From NCBI GenBank assembly GCA_937960595.1, contig CALGPL010000082.1, forward strand, positions 1-50,862: a stretch of 50,862 bases of DNA, given 5' to 3'. The notes beneath the pieces were generated by a model. That model was not told the origin of the DNA. It saw only the letters and a list, made by a program, of their open reading frames with translations, and searched no databases. Below, piece by piece: positions 41,619 to 50,862 of the stretch. Position numbers and translations under genes: made by a program. The stretch's first letter is position 1; each line of letters opens with the position of its first letter. This DNA comes from an uncultured Anaerolineales bacterium. Its GTDB lineage: Bacteria; Chloroflexota; Anaerolineae; Anaerolineales; Villigracilaceae.

Positions 41619-42409
41619 TCGTGAGACTCCTGCCAGGAAAGGAATTTTTTCTCCAGCCCGGCGACCAGCGCGTAGAGCGCCAGGGCCAGAGCAATGAGCG
41701 TGAAGACGGCCACAAAGACCAGGGCAGTGTCATAGAGACCGCGGGCGGTGTTGATGAGAAAACCCAGGCCGCGGTCGGCGCCGACCAATTCGCCGACCAC
41801 CGCCCCGATGACCGAGAGCGTCGCCCCGATGCGCAGTCCGCCCAGCAGCACCGGCAGCGCCGCCGGGACCTCGAGCAGGCGGATGATTTGCCCGCGCCGG
41901 GCGCGCAGCGAACGCATCAGGTCGTGCAGCGCCCGCGGCACGGCGCGCAGGCCGACGACCGTGTTGACCAGCACCGGGAAGAAGACGATCAACGCGCAGA
42001 TGAGCACTTTGGAGAACATCCCCGGCCCGAACCAGATGACCAGCAGCGGGGCGATGGCCACCACAGGAATGGCCTGCGAGGCCACCAGGTAGGGCGCGGC
42101 CAGCCGCTCGAAGAGTCGCGATTTGGCGACGGCATAGCCCAGCCCGACCGCCGTCAGCGTGCCGCTCAACAGGCCGAGCAGAATCTCGCTCAGGGTGACG
42201 GCGGTGTGCAGGAGCAGATTGTCCTGACGCAGGGCGCGCCAGAAACGAACGGCTACTTGCTCCGGCGCGGGGAGGATGAAAGCCGGCAGGCCGCTGAAAC
42301 GGCTGACCAGTTCCCAGGTCACGAACGCCGCGGCGAGGGAGAGCAAAACCGCCCAGGGCCGCGAGCGGCGCAGGGTTTGGGGGGAGAGGCGCAAAGGGTT
42401 CAAGTTCAT
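41615..42409 (-). CDS. Riboflavin-type ABC importer permease (RibX-like)
   Basis: 264 aa from MNLNPLRLSPQTLRRSRP. The binding-protein-dependent permease motif appears near GLRIGATLSVIGAVVGELVG and five to six spans are visible. It is coupled by ATGA to the substrate-binding gene. No Shine-Dalgarno precedes the ATG; a short dispersed repeat (42408-42439) overlaps the start. The FMN riboswitch and two terminators lie upstream. Confidence 0.87.
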   Translation of the reverse strand: MNLNPLRLSPQTLRRSRPWAVLLSLAAAFVTWELVSRFSGLPAFILPAPEQVAVRFWRALRQDNLLLHTAVTLSEILLGLLSGTLTAVGLGYAVAKSRLFERLAAPYLVASQAIPVVAIAPLLVIWFGPGMFSKVLICALIVFFPVLVNTVVGLRAVPRALHDLMRSLRARRGQIIRLLEVPAALPVLLGGLRIGATLSVIGAVVGELVGADRGLGFLINTARGLYDTALVFVAVFTLIALALALYALVAGLEKKFLSWQESHE

Positions 42410-42439
42410 TCGTTCAATTCGTGCCATTCGAGGCAAAAA
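42408..42439 (+). repeat. Short dispersed ATTCG repeat, copy 3
   Basis: Begins ATTCGTTCAATTCGTG and continues CCATTCGAGGCAAAAA. It overlaps the permease start codon and matches the repeats at 5434-5461 and 33871-33929. Confidence 0.55.
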
Positions 42440-42465
42440 CAACAGCCCCGTCGCAGGGACGGGGC
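42434..42465 (-). terminator. Second terminator in the rib leader
   Basis: GCCCCGTC, loop, GACGGGGC hairpin (42465-42445 on the minus strand) followed by TGTTGTTTTT. It lies between the riboswitch terminator and the permease start. Confidence 0.8.
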
Positions 42466-42490
42466 AGAGAGACACAGACGCGTTTCCATC

Positions 42491-42521
42491 AAACAAAACC
42501 CCGGAAAGCGTGTTTCCGGGG
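42491..42521 (-). terminator. Riboswitch expression-platform terminator
   Basis: CCCCGGAAA, loop CACGC, TTTCCGGGG (42521-42499 on the minus strand) followed by TTTTGTTT. It is placed after the FMN aptamer and is the likely off-state terminator. Confidence 0.85.
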
Positions 42522-42557
42522 CAAATGGAAAGAGCAGCCCTTGCGGGCGTGTCTTCA

Positions 42558-42680
42558 CCTTCTCTCATCCGGACTGTCACCGTCGGCCCCGGAGTTTCAC
42601 CGGGTCATGCGCCTCGACACTGCTCGGCGCTCGCGGGCTATACCGCCGGTCGGGGATTGCACCCTGCCCCGAAGGTAGAT
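42558..42680 (-). promoter_or_regulatory. FMN riboswitch (RFN element)
   Basis: Read on the minus strand the aptamer begins CTTCGGGGCAGGGTGCAAT, continues CCGACCGGCGGTATAGCCC, ACCCGGTGAAACTCCGG and ends GACAGTCCGGATGAGAGAAG. All are hallmark RFN blocks. It binds FMN and should switch the downstream flavin-type importer off, through the terminator at 42491-42521. Confidence 0.97.
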
Positions 42681-42695
42681 ATTGGATTGGTCGAG

Positions 42696-42724
42696 ATTAT
42701 AACGAAAGGCTAGCGGTCTGTCAA
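42696..42724 (-). promoter_or_regulatory. Consensus promoter of the rib operon
   Basis: TTGACA (42724-42719) and TATAAT (42701-42696) on the minus strand, spaced 17 bp. Both hexamers match the sigma-70 consensus fully. The -35 lies directly after the ferredoxin stop codon. Transcription would begin near 42689, shortly before the aptamer. Confidence 0.9.
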
Positions 42725-42725
42725 A

Positions 42726-42917
42726 CTAGGCCTTGACGATGGCAACATCCGCCACCGGGCAGACGGCCTGGCACTGCGGGCTGTCAAAGTGGCCGACGCA
42801 CTCGACACAGGTGTTGGGATCGATCACATAGGGCGTCCCTTCGGTGATCGAATTGGTCGGGCATTCGGGCAGGCAGGCGCCGCAGGCGATGCATTCCTCT
42901 GTAATCTTGAGAGCCAT
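42726..42917 (-). CDS. 2[4Fe-4S] ferredoxin (YfhL/Alvin type)
   Basis: 63 aa. C9-x2-C12-x2-C15-x3-C19P forms the first cluster motif. The second motif is C-x2-C-x8-C-x3-CP, with the longer insert typical of the Allochromatium-type/YfhL ferredoxins. It is a low-potential electron carrier; the partner is unknown. AAGGAG precedes the ATG by 7 nt. Confidence 0.95.
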   Translation of the reverse strand: MALKITEECIACGACLPECPTNSITEGTPYVIDPNTCVECVGHFDSPQCQAVCPVADVAIVKA

Positions 42918-42958
42918 AGGGTTTCTCCTTTTCGATAATTTCGCTATAAGCGTTCTTA

Positions 42959-42987
42959 AGTTAACCGCATTGGGAGGGGAGCGTCAA
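42959..42987 (-). promoter_or_regulatory. Promoter of the ferredoxin gene
   Basis: TTGACG (42987-42982) is 17 bp from TTAACT (42964-42959) on the minus strand. The rest of the gap (42918-43048) contains the palindromic repeat at its distal end. Confidence 0.5.
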
Positions 42988-43026
42988 ATGACAAATGTCG
43001 TGGAATTCGATTGATTTTGTCATGAT

Positions 43027-43052
43027 GTAAGTCGAGATTCATCTCGACTTAC
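43027..43052. repeat. REP-like palindrome, copy 3 (variant)
   Basis: GTAAGTCGAGAT, 2-nt loop, then its exact complement. The stop codon of the serine palmitoyltransferase-like gene (TAA, 43051-43049) falls in the right arm. It is the same layout as 29695 and 40630 with compensating base changes. Confidence 0.8.
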
Positions 43053-44230
43053 TGAATCACGCCCAACTGACGGCCGACTTCGGCGAAGACTTCCAGCACG
43101 CGGTCGAGTTGTTCATCCGTGTGGGTGGCCATGTAACTGGTGCGCAGCAACTGCATCCCCTGCGGGACGGCGGGCGAAAGCACCGGGTTGACGAAGACGC
43201 CGTTCTCGAAGAGCGCCTTCCAGAAGAGCAGGACGGTCGTATCGTCGCCGATGATGATGGGAATAATCGGGGTAGTCGAATTGCCGATATTGAAGCCCAG
43301 TTCGCGGTAGCCGTTGCGCATTCTTTCGCCGATCTGCGCCAGGCGCGCCACGCGCTCCGGTTCGTCGCGCATGATGTGCAGGGCTGCCAGCGCCGCGGCC
43401 GCGTTGGCCGGGGAAATGCTGGCGCTGAAGATGAGCGCCCGGGCGTGGTGCTTGATGTAATGCATCACCGTCTCATCGCCGGCGACGAAGCCGCCCAGCG
43501 AGGCAAAAGACTTGCTGAAGGTGGACATGATCAGGTCAACGTCATCGGTCATGCCGAAGTGCGCCGCCGTGCCGCGTCCCCCGCCGAGCACGCCGAGGGC
43601 GTGGGCGTCGTCCACCATCAGGCGCGCCCCATACTTCTTGCAGACCGCCACCAGGTCCGGCAGGGGGACGATGTCGCCGCCCATGCTGTAGAGGCCGTCC
43701 ACCACCACCAGCCGCCCGACGTTGTCGGGCAGGGCGGCGAGGATGCGCTCCAGGTCGGCGAAGTCGTTGTGGCGGAAGCGTTTGACCTCGCCCCAGCCCA
43801 GCCGCGCCCCATCTACAATGCTGGCGTGGTCGTCTTTATCGAGGATGACCACGTCCGAGCGGCTGACCAGCGCGCTGATGGCGCCCAGGTTGGCCTGCAT
43901 GCCGGTCGAGAAGACCAGCGCCGCCGGTTTGCCGACGTACTCGGCCAGTTCGTGCTCCAACTGCTCGTGCAGTTCCAGCGTCCCGTTCAGGAAGCGCGAG
44001 CCGGTGCAGGAGGTGCCGAAACGCTTGATGGCGTCAATCGCCGCCTGGCGGACGCGCGGGTCGGTGGTCAGGCCGAGGTAGTTGTTCGAGCCGCACATAA
44101 TCAGCCGGTGGCCGCGAAAGACCGCCTCCGTGCCCTCGCTCTCGGTCATGGGGATGAAGTAGGGGTAGAGACCCGAAGCCATGGCCTCCTTGGCGGCAGT
44201 AAACTGGCCGCATTTCTCGAAAATGTCCAT
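43049..44230 (-). CDS. Serine palmitoyltransferase-like alpha-oxoamine synthase
   Basis: 393 aa PLP enzyme. Lys240 in STFSKSFASLGGFV binds PLP and His135 in DKDDHASIVDG stacks on it. The family also includes glycine C-acetyltransferase (KBL) and AON synthase (BioF). The N-terminal AKEAMASGLYPYF and the C-terminal VNPVLSPAVP resemble Bacteroidetes-type serine palmitoyltransferases more than KBL or BioF, as judged from memory of the families. It lies 6 nt downstream of a KDSR-like SDR gene, which supports sphingoid-base synthesis. The expected reaction is serine plus palmitoyl-CoA to 3-ketosphinganine. Confidence 0.75.
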   Translation of the reverse strand: MDIFEKCGQFTAAKEAMASGLYPYFIPMTESEGTEAVFRGHRLIMCGSNNYLGLTTDPRVRQAAIDAIKRFGTSCTGSRFLNGTLELHEQLEHELAEYVGKPAALVFSTGMQANLGAISALVSRSDVVILDKDDHASIVDGARLGWGEVKRFRHNDFADLERILAALPDNVGRLVVVDGLYSMGGDIVPLPDLVAVCKKYGARLMVDDAHALGVLGGGRGTAAHFGMTDDVDLIMSTFSKSFASLGGFVAGDETVMHYIKHHARALIFSASISPANAAAALAALHIMRDEPERVARLAQIGERMRNGYRELGFNIGNSTTPIIPIIIGDDTTVLLFWKALFENGVFVNPVLSPAVPQGMQLLRTSYMATHTDEQLDRVLEVFAEVGRQLGVIQ

Positions 44231-44236
44231 GATTGA

Positions 44237-45073
44237 TTACCTCGCAAGTTTGGAGTTTTTCCGCCGGGCGTCGGCGACCATCCAATCCATCAGGGGATAC
44301 ACCGCGTTGCCGAGCAGGTTGTTCAAGTGGTAAAAGAGCCAAATATCGAAGCCGGGCAGGATGATGTAGCGGCCGCGCGCCACGCCCTTCAAGATCGCCG
44401 CCGCCACGGCCTCTGCCGATTGGACTTTGGCATTGCCGGAAATGGCCTTCGTCTCCGGCGGCTTGAAAGGCGTCTCGTAGGCCAGTTGGGGCGTATCGGT
44501 ATCGGGCGGGAAGACGATCGAGACGCGGATGCCGTGCGGCTTCATCTCCGCCCGCAGCACGTCCGAGAAGCCGCGCACGGCGTATTTGGAGGCCCCGTAG
44601 GCCGAGTAGCCGAAGACGCCCAAAAATCCTGCCCCGGACGAGATGTTGACGATCTGCCCGCTGCGGCGCGCCAGCATCCCCGGCAGGACGGCCTTGACCA
44701 CGTTGACCGTGCCGAAGTAGTTGATCTCCATCATCTGGCGGAAGATTTCAAGCGGCAGGTCTTGCACGTAGCCGGGGTGGGTGACGCCGGCCGAGTTGAT
44801 CACCAGGTCGGGCAGGCCATCCTGGCGGGTGAGTTCGGCGAGGAGCGCCTCCACCTGAGCAGAGTCGCTCACATCGGCGGGGAACAGGCGCGGGGTCCGC
44901 CCCGCCGCCCGCTCGACCTCGAGGGCGGCTGCCGTTAAAGCGTCTTTTCTCCGCCCGGTGATCCAGACACGCGCCCCCTGGGCGGCCAGCCCTTTGGCCA
45001 GCGCCAGGCCGATTCCGCTCGACCCGCCGGTGATGAGGGCCAGTTTGTTTGTGAAGGGCGAGGTCTTGGCCAT
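44237..45073 (-). CDS. 3-ketosphinganine reductase-like SDR (KDSR family)
   Basis: 278 aa classical SDR. TGGSSGIG lies at residues 15-22, INSAGV and NISSGAGFLG follow, and the YxxxK pair is Tyr159/Lys163. The segment FPPDTDTPQLAYET strikingly resembles the PPDTDTPGFAEE segment of eukaryotic 3-ketodihydrosphingosine reductases. A hydrophobic C-terminus (DIWLFYHLNNLLGNAVYPLM) fits membrane association. It lies directly upstream of the serine palmitoyltransferase-like gene. Function as sphinganine-forming reductase is inferred. Confidence 0.75.
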   Translation of the reverse strand: MAKTSPFTNKLALITGGSSGIGLALAKGLAAQGARVWITGRRKDALTAAALEVERAAGRTPRLFPADVSDSAQVEALLAELTRQDGLPDLVINSAGVTHPGYVQDLPLEIFRQMMEINYFGTVNVVKAVLPGMLARRSGQIVNISSGAGFLGVFGYSAYGASKYAVRGFSDVLRAEMKPHGIRVSIVFPPDTDTPQLAYETPFKPPETKAISGNAKVQSAEAVAAAILKGVARGRYIILPGFDIWLFYHLNNLLGNAVYPLMDWMVADARRKNSKLAR

Positions 45074-45080
45074 TTTTGCC

Positions 45081-46592
45081 TCACAAGCGATAGAGTTGGC
45101 CGTACTTGGCCTTGAGATAGGCGATGTAGGGTTCGATGGAAATGTCGCCGCCGGTGACGCGCCGCACCAGTTCGGGGGCGGTGAATTTGCGCCCGTGACG
45201 GTAGATGTTTTCGATGAGCCAGCGGTGCAGGGTGTCGAACTTGCCCTGTTTCATCTCGGCGGGGATTTCGGGGTGCGCCTTGAGCGCCGCGGCGTAGAAC
45301 TGCGCGCCGAGAACGTTGCCGAGGGTGTAGCCCTGGAAGGCGCCGCCGATGACGCCGCCGAACCAGTGGACGTCCTGCAGGCAGCCGTCTTTGTCGTCGG
45401 GCGGGAGGATGCCGATGTCGGCCTGGAAGCGTTCGCGCCAGGCTTCGGGCAGGTCGCGGACGGCCAGCGTCCCTTCGAGCATAGCCAGTTCGAACTCGAA
45501 GCGCAGCATGACGTGCAGGTTGTAGGTCACCTCGTCGGCATCGGTGCGGATGAGCGACCGCTCGACCTTGTTGACGGCGCGGTAGAAAGTCTCCGGCGAG
45601 ACGCCCTGGAGTTGCTCCGGGAAGGCCTGCTGCAATTTGGGGAAGAAGTATTCCCAAAAGCCGAGGCTGCGCCCGACAATGTTTTCCCACAGCCGCGACT
45701 GGCTCTCGTGGACGCCCGCCGAGGCGCCGCCGGCGAGCGGCGTGCCGTCGTACTTCATGTCCACGCCCTGTTCGTACATGGCGTGACCGGCCTCGTGGAT
45801 GTTCGAGAAGAGGCACTCGCCGAGGTAATCCTCGCGCACGCGGGTGGTGATGCGCACGTCGCCGACCGAGAAGGAGGTGGTGAAGGGGTGGTGGGTCTTG
45901 TCAATGCGCCCGCGGTTGAAGTCGTAGCCGATCTGGCGGACGACTTCTTCGCAGAAGGCCAGTTGCGCCGCCTCGGGGTAGTGTTTGCGCAGGCAGGAGT
46001 CGTCGGCCGGCTCCTGGGCGGTGATGGCCTGGACGATGGGGAGTTGGGCGGCGCGCAACTCGGCGAAGAGGCTGCGCACGCTGGCGGCCTTCATGCCGTA
46101 GTCGGCGTAGTCAATCAGCGGGTCGGCGATGTGGTCGTAGCCGGGGAAGAAGTCGGCCAGTTCGCGGCTCAGGTCGAGGGTCTTTTCGAGATAGGGCTGC
46201 ACCTTCTTGAAGTCATTGGCCGGACGGGCTTCGGCCCAGGCCATGTAGGCCTCGGACATGTGGACGTTGAGGCGCGCCATGAATTCGGGGGGGACGCGGG
46301 TGGCGCGCTCATAGTTGCGGCGGGTGACGCGGAGGAGGCCGGCGTCATCGTCCTCGTAGGGCAGGCTCTCCTCGTAGGGGCGCAGGTCATCGAGCAAGCG
46401 TCCGATGGCCGGGTCAATGAATTTTTCTTGGGCCAGTTTGGCCAGGGTGGCCATCTGGCGGCCGCGCGCTGCGGCGCCACCCGGCGGCATGTAGGTCAAC
46501 TGGTCCCAGCCGAGCACGCTCGCCGCGCCGTTCAGGTCGGCGATTTCGAGCAGGCGGGTTTTGAGTTCGGCAAGTTTCTTTTCTGCTTCCAT
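45081..46592 (-). CDS. M32 family metallocarboxypeptidase
   Basis: 503 aa from MEAEKKLAELKTRLLEIAD, with AAGGAG 6 nt upstream. The zinc motif HEAGH lies at about residues 266-270, followed by HESQSRLWEN near 295, both hallmarks of thermostable carboxypeptidase Taq-like enzymes. The protein is cytosolic. It trims C-terminal residues from peptides. It ends 7 nt before the KDSR-like gene, so all three may share a transcript. Confidence 0.95.
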   Translation of the reverse strand: MEAEKKLAELKTRLLEIADLNGAASVLGWDQLTYMPPGGAAARGRQMATLAKLAQEKFIDPAIGRLLDDLRPYEESLPYEDDDAGLLRVTRRNYERATRVPPEFMARLNVHMSEAYMAWAEARPANDFKKVQPYLEKTLDLSRELADFFPGYDHIADPLIDYADYGMKAASVRSLFAELRAAQLPIVQAITAQEPADDSCLRKHYPEAAQLAFCEEVVRQIGYDFNRGRIDKTHHPFTTSFSVGDVRITTRVREDYLGECLFSNIHEAGHAMYEQGVDMKYDGTPLAGGASAGVHESQSRLWENIVGRSLGFWEYFFPKLQQAFPEQLQGVSPETFYRAVNKVERSLIRTDADEVTYNLHVMLRFEFELAMLEGTLAVRDLPEAWRERFQADIGILPPDDKDGCLQDVHWFGGVIGGAFQGYTLGNVLGAQFYAAALKAHPEIPAEMKQGKFDTLHRWLIENIYRHGRKFTAPELVRRVTGGDISIEPYIAYLKAKYGQLYRL

Positions 46593-46613
46593 CGCTTTCT
46601 CCTTGAAAGTAAA

Positions 46614-46638
46614 GGTCGGGGCAACAGCCGCCCCGACC
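46614..46638 (-). terminator. Hairpin between valS and the carboxypeptidase gene
   Basis: GGTCGGGGC, 7-nt loop, GCCCCGACC. On the minus strand it is followed by only TTTAC, so it could weakly terminate valS transcription or serve as a leader hairpin. Confidence 0.5.
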
Positions 46639-46683
46639 ATTTTAACCCCATTGGAACTTCCCGACACGTCTCTCCAGAAAGGA

Positions 46684-49434
<2,751 letters not shown>

Positions 49435-49450
49435 TCTGACTCCTTTCTTG

Positions 49451-50464
49451 TCATTTCCGGGCCAGGCTGCCCAGGAAGGCGATCACAAAAACACTGCCCA
49501 GAACGATGATTGCCGTCCAGTGGACCGGCAGGGTAATGGTTTTCATTGTTGTGGCCAGAGAATAGATGATCAGGTTGCTCATCAAGAACCAGTAGAGCGT
49601 ATGCCGGCCAACATCCGCCAGCGGCTTTTGCAGGAAATCCAGACGGGAAAGGAGCAGGGCGGTCAGGTAAGCCAGGTAAACTGCGCCCAGGCAACCGACC
49701 ATCCAGAAAAAGGACGGCGGGAATCGGTTGGTTAGTCCATACTGGCGGGCGATCAGGAAAACAGCCAGCGCCAGCAAAGCGCCTGCCAGGAATTTCCAGG
49801 AAAAACGGATCTGCCGCTGGGCAAAATAGATGCCGAACAAAAAGAAAGGCAGATGCTGGACCGCGGGGTAGGTCGTCACCGGCTGCATTCCAATCAATAA
49901 ACCGAGATAAACCGATTTGACCTGCGAATAGTCAATGAATGTGGTCAGCAGCAGTCCGGTCACAACCGGCCAGAACAGGAAATCCCTGCGCGGGATATGA
50001 CGGAAGAACCACGGAACCACTAGCAGGAGCAGCAGCAGGATGGCATATGTGAGCAGGAATTCTGCAATGTAGATCACCAGATCCAGCCTGAGCAGGGATA
50101 GAAAATACCGCAGGCTGAAGATACGTTCTTCGAAGACCATGTAAGCGAAAGCGCACAACGCGTATGCGGCCAGGATCCTGAAAACATTGCGCAGGATATG
50201 CCGCCAGGGCAGCACTGGTTTTTCCAGGTAGGCTTTGTACACGCTGTAGCCGAAAGCAAAGAGCAGGCCGGGGAAGATCAAGATCTGCAGCGGCCATTTG
50301 TCCGGCACCGGCCAGGGAAATTTCAGGTTCAGTCCGGCCTGAGTGTGCGAGAAGACCATCGCCACGATCAACAGACCTTTCATCACGTCCAGCATGACCA
50401 CGCGCTTGCCCGGTTCTGGCGGAGCAAACAGATTCAATCGAAAAAGTTGGCGGATCTTCTCCAT
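49451..50464 (-). CDS. Acyltransferase-like polytopic membrane protein
   Basis: 337 aa from MEKIRQLFRLNLFAPPEPG, preceded by GGAAGG 5 nt upstream. About ten membrane spans. The first span VVMLDVMKGLLIVAMVFSHT resembles the start of acyltransferase 3 (OafA/NodX-like) membrane enzymes, with an Asp and a His at typical places. Possibly acetylates a surface glycan or lipid. It sits between a T-box leader and valS (16 nt before the valS ATG), which is an odd place for it. Confidence 0.75.
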   Translation of the reverse strand: MEKIRQLFRLNLFAPPEPGKRVVMLDVMKGLLIVAMVFSHTQAGLNLKFPWPVPDKWPLQILIFPGLLFAFGYSVYKAYLEKPVLPWRHILRNVFRILAAYALCAFAYMVFEERIFSLRYFLSLLRLDLVIYIAEFLLTYAILLLLLLVVPWFFRHIPRRDFLFWPVVTGLLLTTFIDYSQVKSVYLGLLIGMQPVTTYPAVQHLPFFLFGIYFAQRQIRFSWKFLAGALLALAVFLIARQYGLTNRFPPSFFWMVGCLGAVYLAYLTALLLSRLDFLQKPLADVGRHTLYWFLMSNLIIYSLATTMKTITLPVHWTAIIVLGSVFVIAFLGSLARK

Positions 50465-50483
50465 AGATACCTTCCAAATACAA

Positions 50484-50703
50484 TTAAAAAATCCTTTCAT
50501 CCACGAGGACGAAAGGAAGGACCTTCCGCGGTACCACCTCAATTCGCCCCAAAGGGGCGCTCTCCTGGCTGACGTGTTCATCAGCCTGCGCGCTAACGGG
50601 CGCACCCGTGACGTTCTACTTGCCCGTGGCTTTCTTCGTCAATCCATCCAGGCGACTTCGGCCCGGCGCTCCTGCGGAGACTTCCACCGTAGACTTTACT
50701 CGT
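50484..50703 (-). promoter_or_regulatory. T-box leader
   Basis: The T-box core GGTGGTACCGCGG (50538-50526, minus) is followed by a terminator hairpin: GGACGAAAGGA (50517-50507), 4-nt loop, TCCTTTCATCC, then T6 (50491-50486). Upstream lie further stem sequences including ACGGGTGCGCCCGTTA. The UGGU in the bulge fits an uncharged tRNA ending in ACCA, compatible with tRNA-Val. The specifier codon could not be located. It should switch on the acyltransferase-like gene and valS when the cognate tRNA is uncharged. Confidence 0.9.
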
Positions 50704-50815
50704 AATCACCGCCAGGGCGCAAAGAACGCCAAAAAACTTTCTAAATTCGCCAAGAAGAGACCTTGGCGACTTCCAAATCGGCTTGGCGCCGTGTGGCGCC
50801 TTGGCGGTAAAGTTT
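50704..50815. repeat. CACCGCCA inverted repeat, MITE-like
   Basis: The left end reads CACCGCCAGGGCGCAAAG and the right end, reverse complemented, TTACCGCCAAGGCGCC. The about 110-nt element sits directly upstream of the T-box leader. It contains several internal GGCG and CGCC blocks and no gene. Confidence 0.65.
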
Positions 50816-50834
50816 ATTACAAATAAAGTCGATA

Positions 50835-50859
50835 GAAAAAGCCCTTGCCGGGCAAGAGC
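50835..50859 (-). terminator. Terminator of a gene beyond the right edge
   Basis: GCTCTTG, short loop, CAAGGGC (50859-50841 on the minus strand) followed by TTTTTC. It probably ends transcription from a gene outside the window. Confidence 0.65.
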
Positions 50860-50862
50860 AAG

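Noticed and set aside
41615..42580. A longer permease starting inside the riboswitch leader
   Set aside because: The extension is translated from the terminators and aptamer; the ATG at 42407-42409 gives the normal family length.

Overview
The window is GC-rich bacterial DNA that looks like a member of the Chloroflexota, most likely Anaerolineae. This is an inference from gene content: an FMN-riboswitch-controlled RibXY-type ABC importer, PdxS/PdxT, a Ycf45-like R3H ATPase, leaderless or near-leaderless promoters and several families of short dispersed repeats. No rRNA, tRNA, CRISPR array, insertion sequence or phage gene was seen. About 48 protein genes are supported.

Region 1 (1-24260, all minus strand) is a surface-polysaccharide locus built largely of overlapping stop/start junctions. 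In transcription order it holds a UDP-sugar dehydrogenase, a UDP-sugar epimerase, a Wzx-type flippase, a GT4 glycosyltransferase and two GT-C membrane proteins. A strong internal promoter (about 16589-16616) follows, then GDP-mannose dehydratase, another GT-C protein, a MarR-like regulator, two SDR sugar enzymes, a Wzm/Wzt ABC exporter, a capsule-type transferase and a nonulosonate-like set (PseB, RmlD-like, NeuB/SpsE-like, SpsF-like). It ends with a GT4 and two zinc-ribbon methyltransferases. A four-helix-bundle (S23-type) gene boxed by heptanucleotide arrays is wedged between neuB and the GT4.

Region 2 (24280-26556, minus) is a housekeeping operon tsaE-tsaB-rimI-udg with a near-leaderless promoter; it may read into the polysaccharide locus. 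Region 3 (26681-31126, minus) looks like an envelope-stress or peptide-resistance module: GntR (YtrA-like), SPFH protein, SdpI-like protein, DUF4177-like protein, PLDc_N protein and an ABC ATPase/permease. It contains two copies of the parS-like palindrome GTTTCACGTGAAAC.

Region 4 (31310-39806, mostly plus) holds pdxS, pdxT, a GNAT-like protein, a Ycf45/SpoIIIAA-like ATPase, tmk, an L,D-transpeptidase lipoprotein, an FmdB-like protein (minus), gmk, a rhomboid protease and a YdcF-like protein. Region 5 (39866-42724, minus) is a riboflavin-type ABC importer behind an FMN riboswitch with two tandem terminators. Region 6 (42726-46592, minus) has a ferredoxin, then an M32 carboxypeptidase with a two-gene pair that looks like sphingoid-base synthesis (serine palmitoyltransferase and a eukaryote-like 3-ketosphinganine reductase). 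Region 7 (46684-50862, minus) is a T-box leader, a membrane acyltransferase-like gene and valS.

The most unusual signal is repetitive. Arrays with a strict 7-nt period flank the S23-type gene, fill the pdxS-pdxT gap, and occur three times in frame inside valS. A separate 33-nt palindrome occurs in frame in valS and in the GNAT-like gene. Other palindromes sit on or directly beside stop codons. Together they suggest an active short-repeat insertion process able to enter coding sequence.
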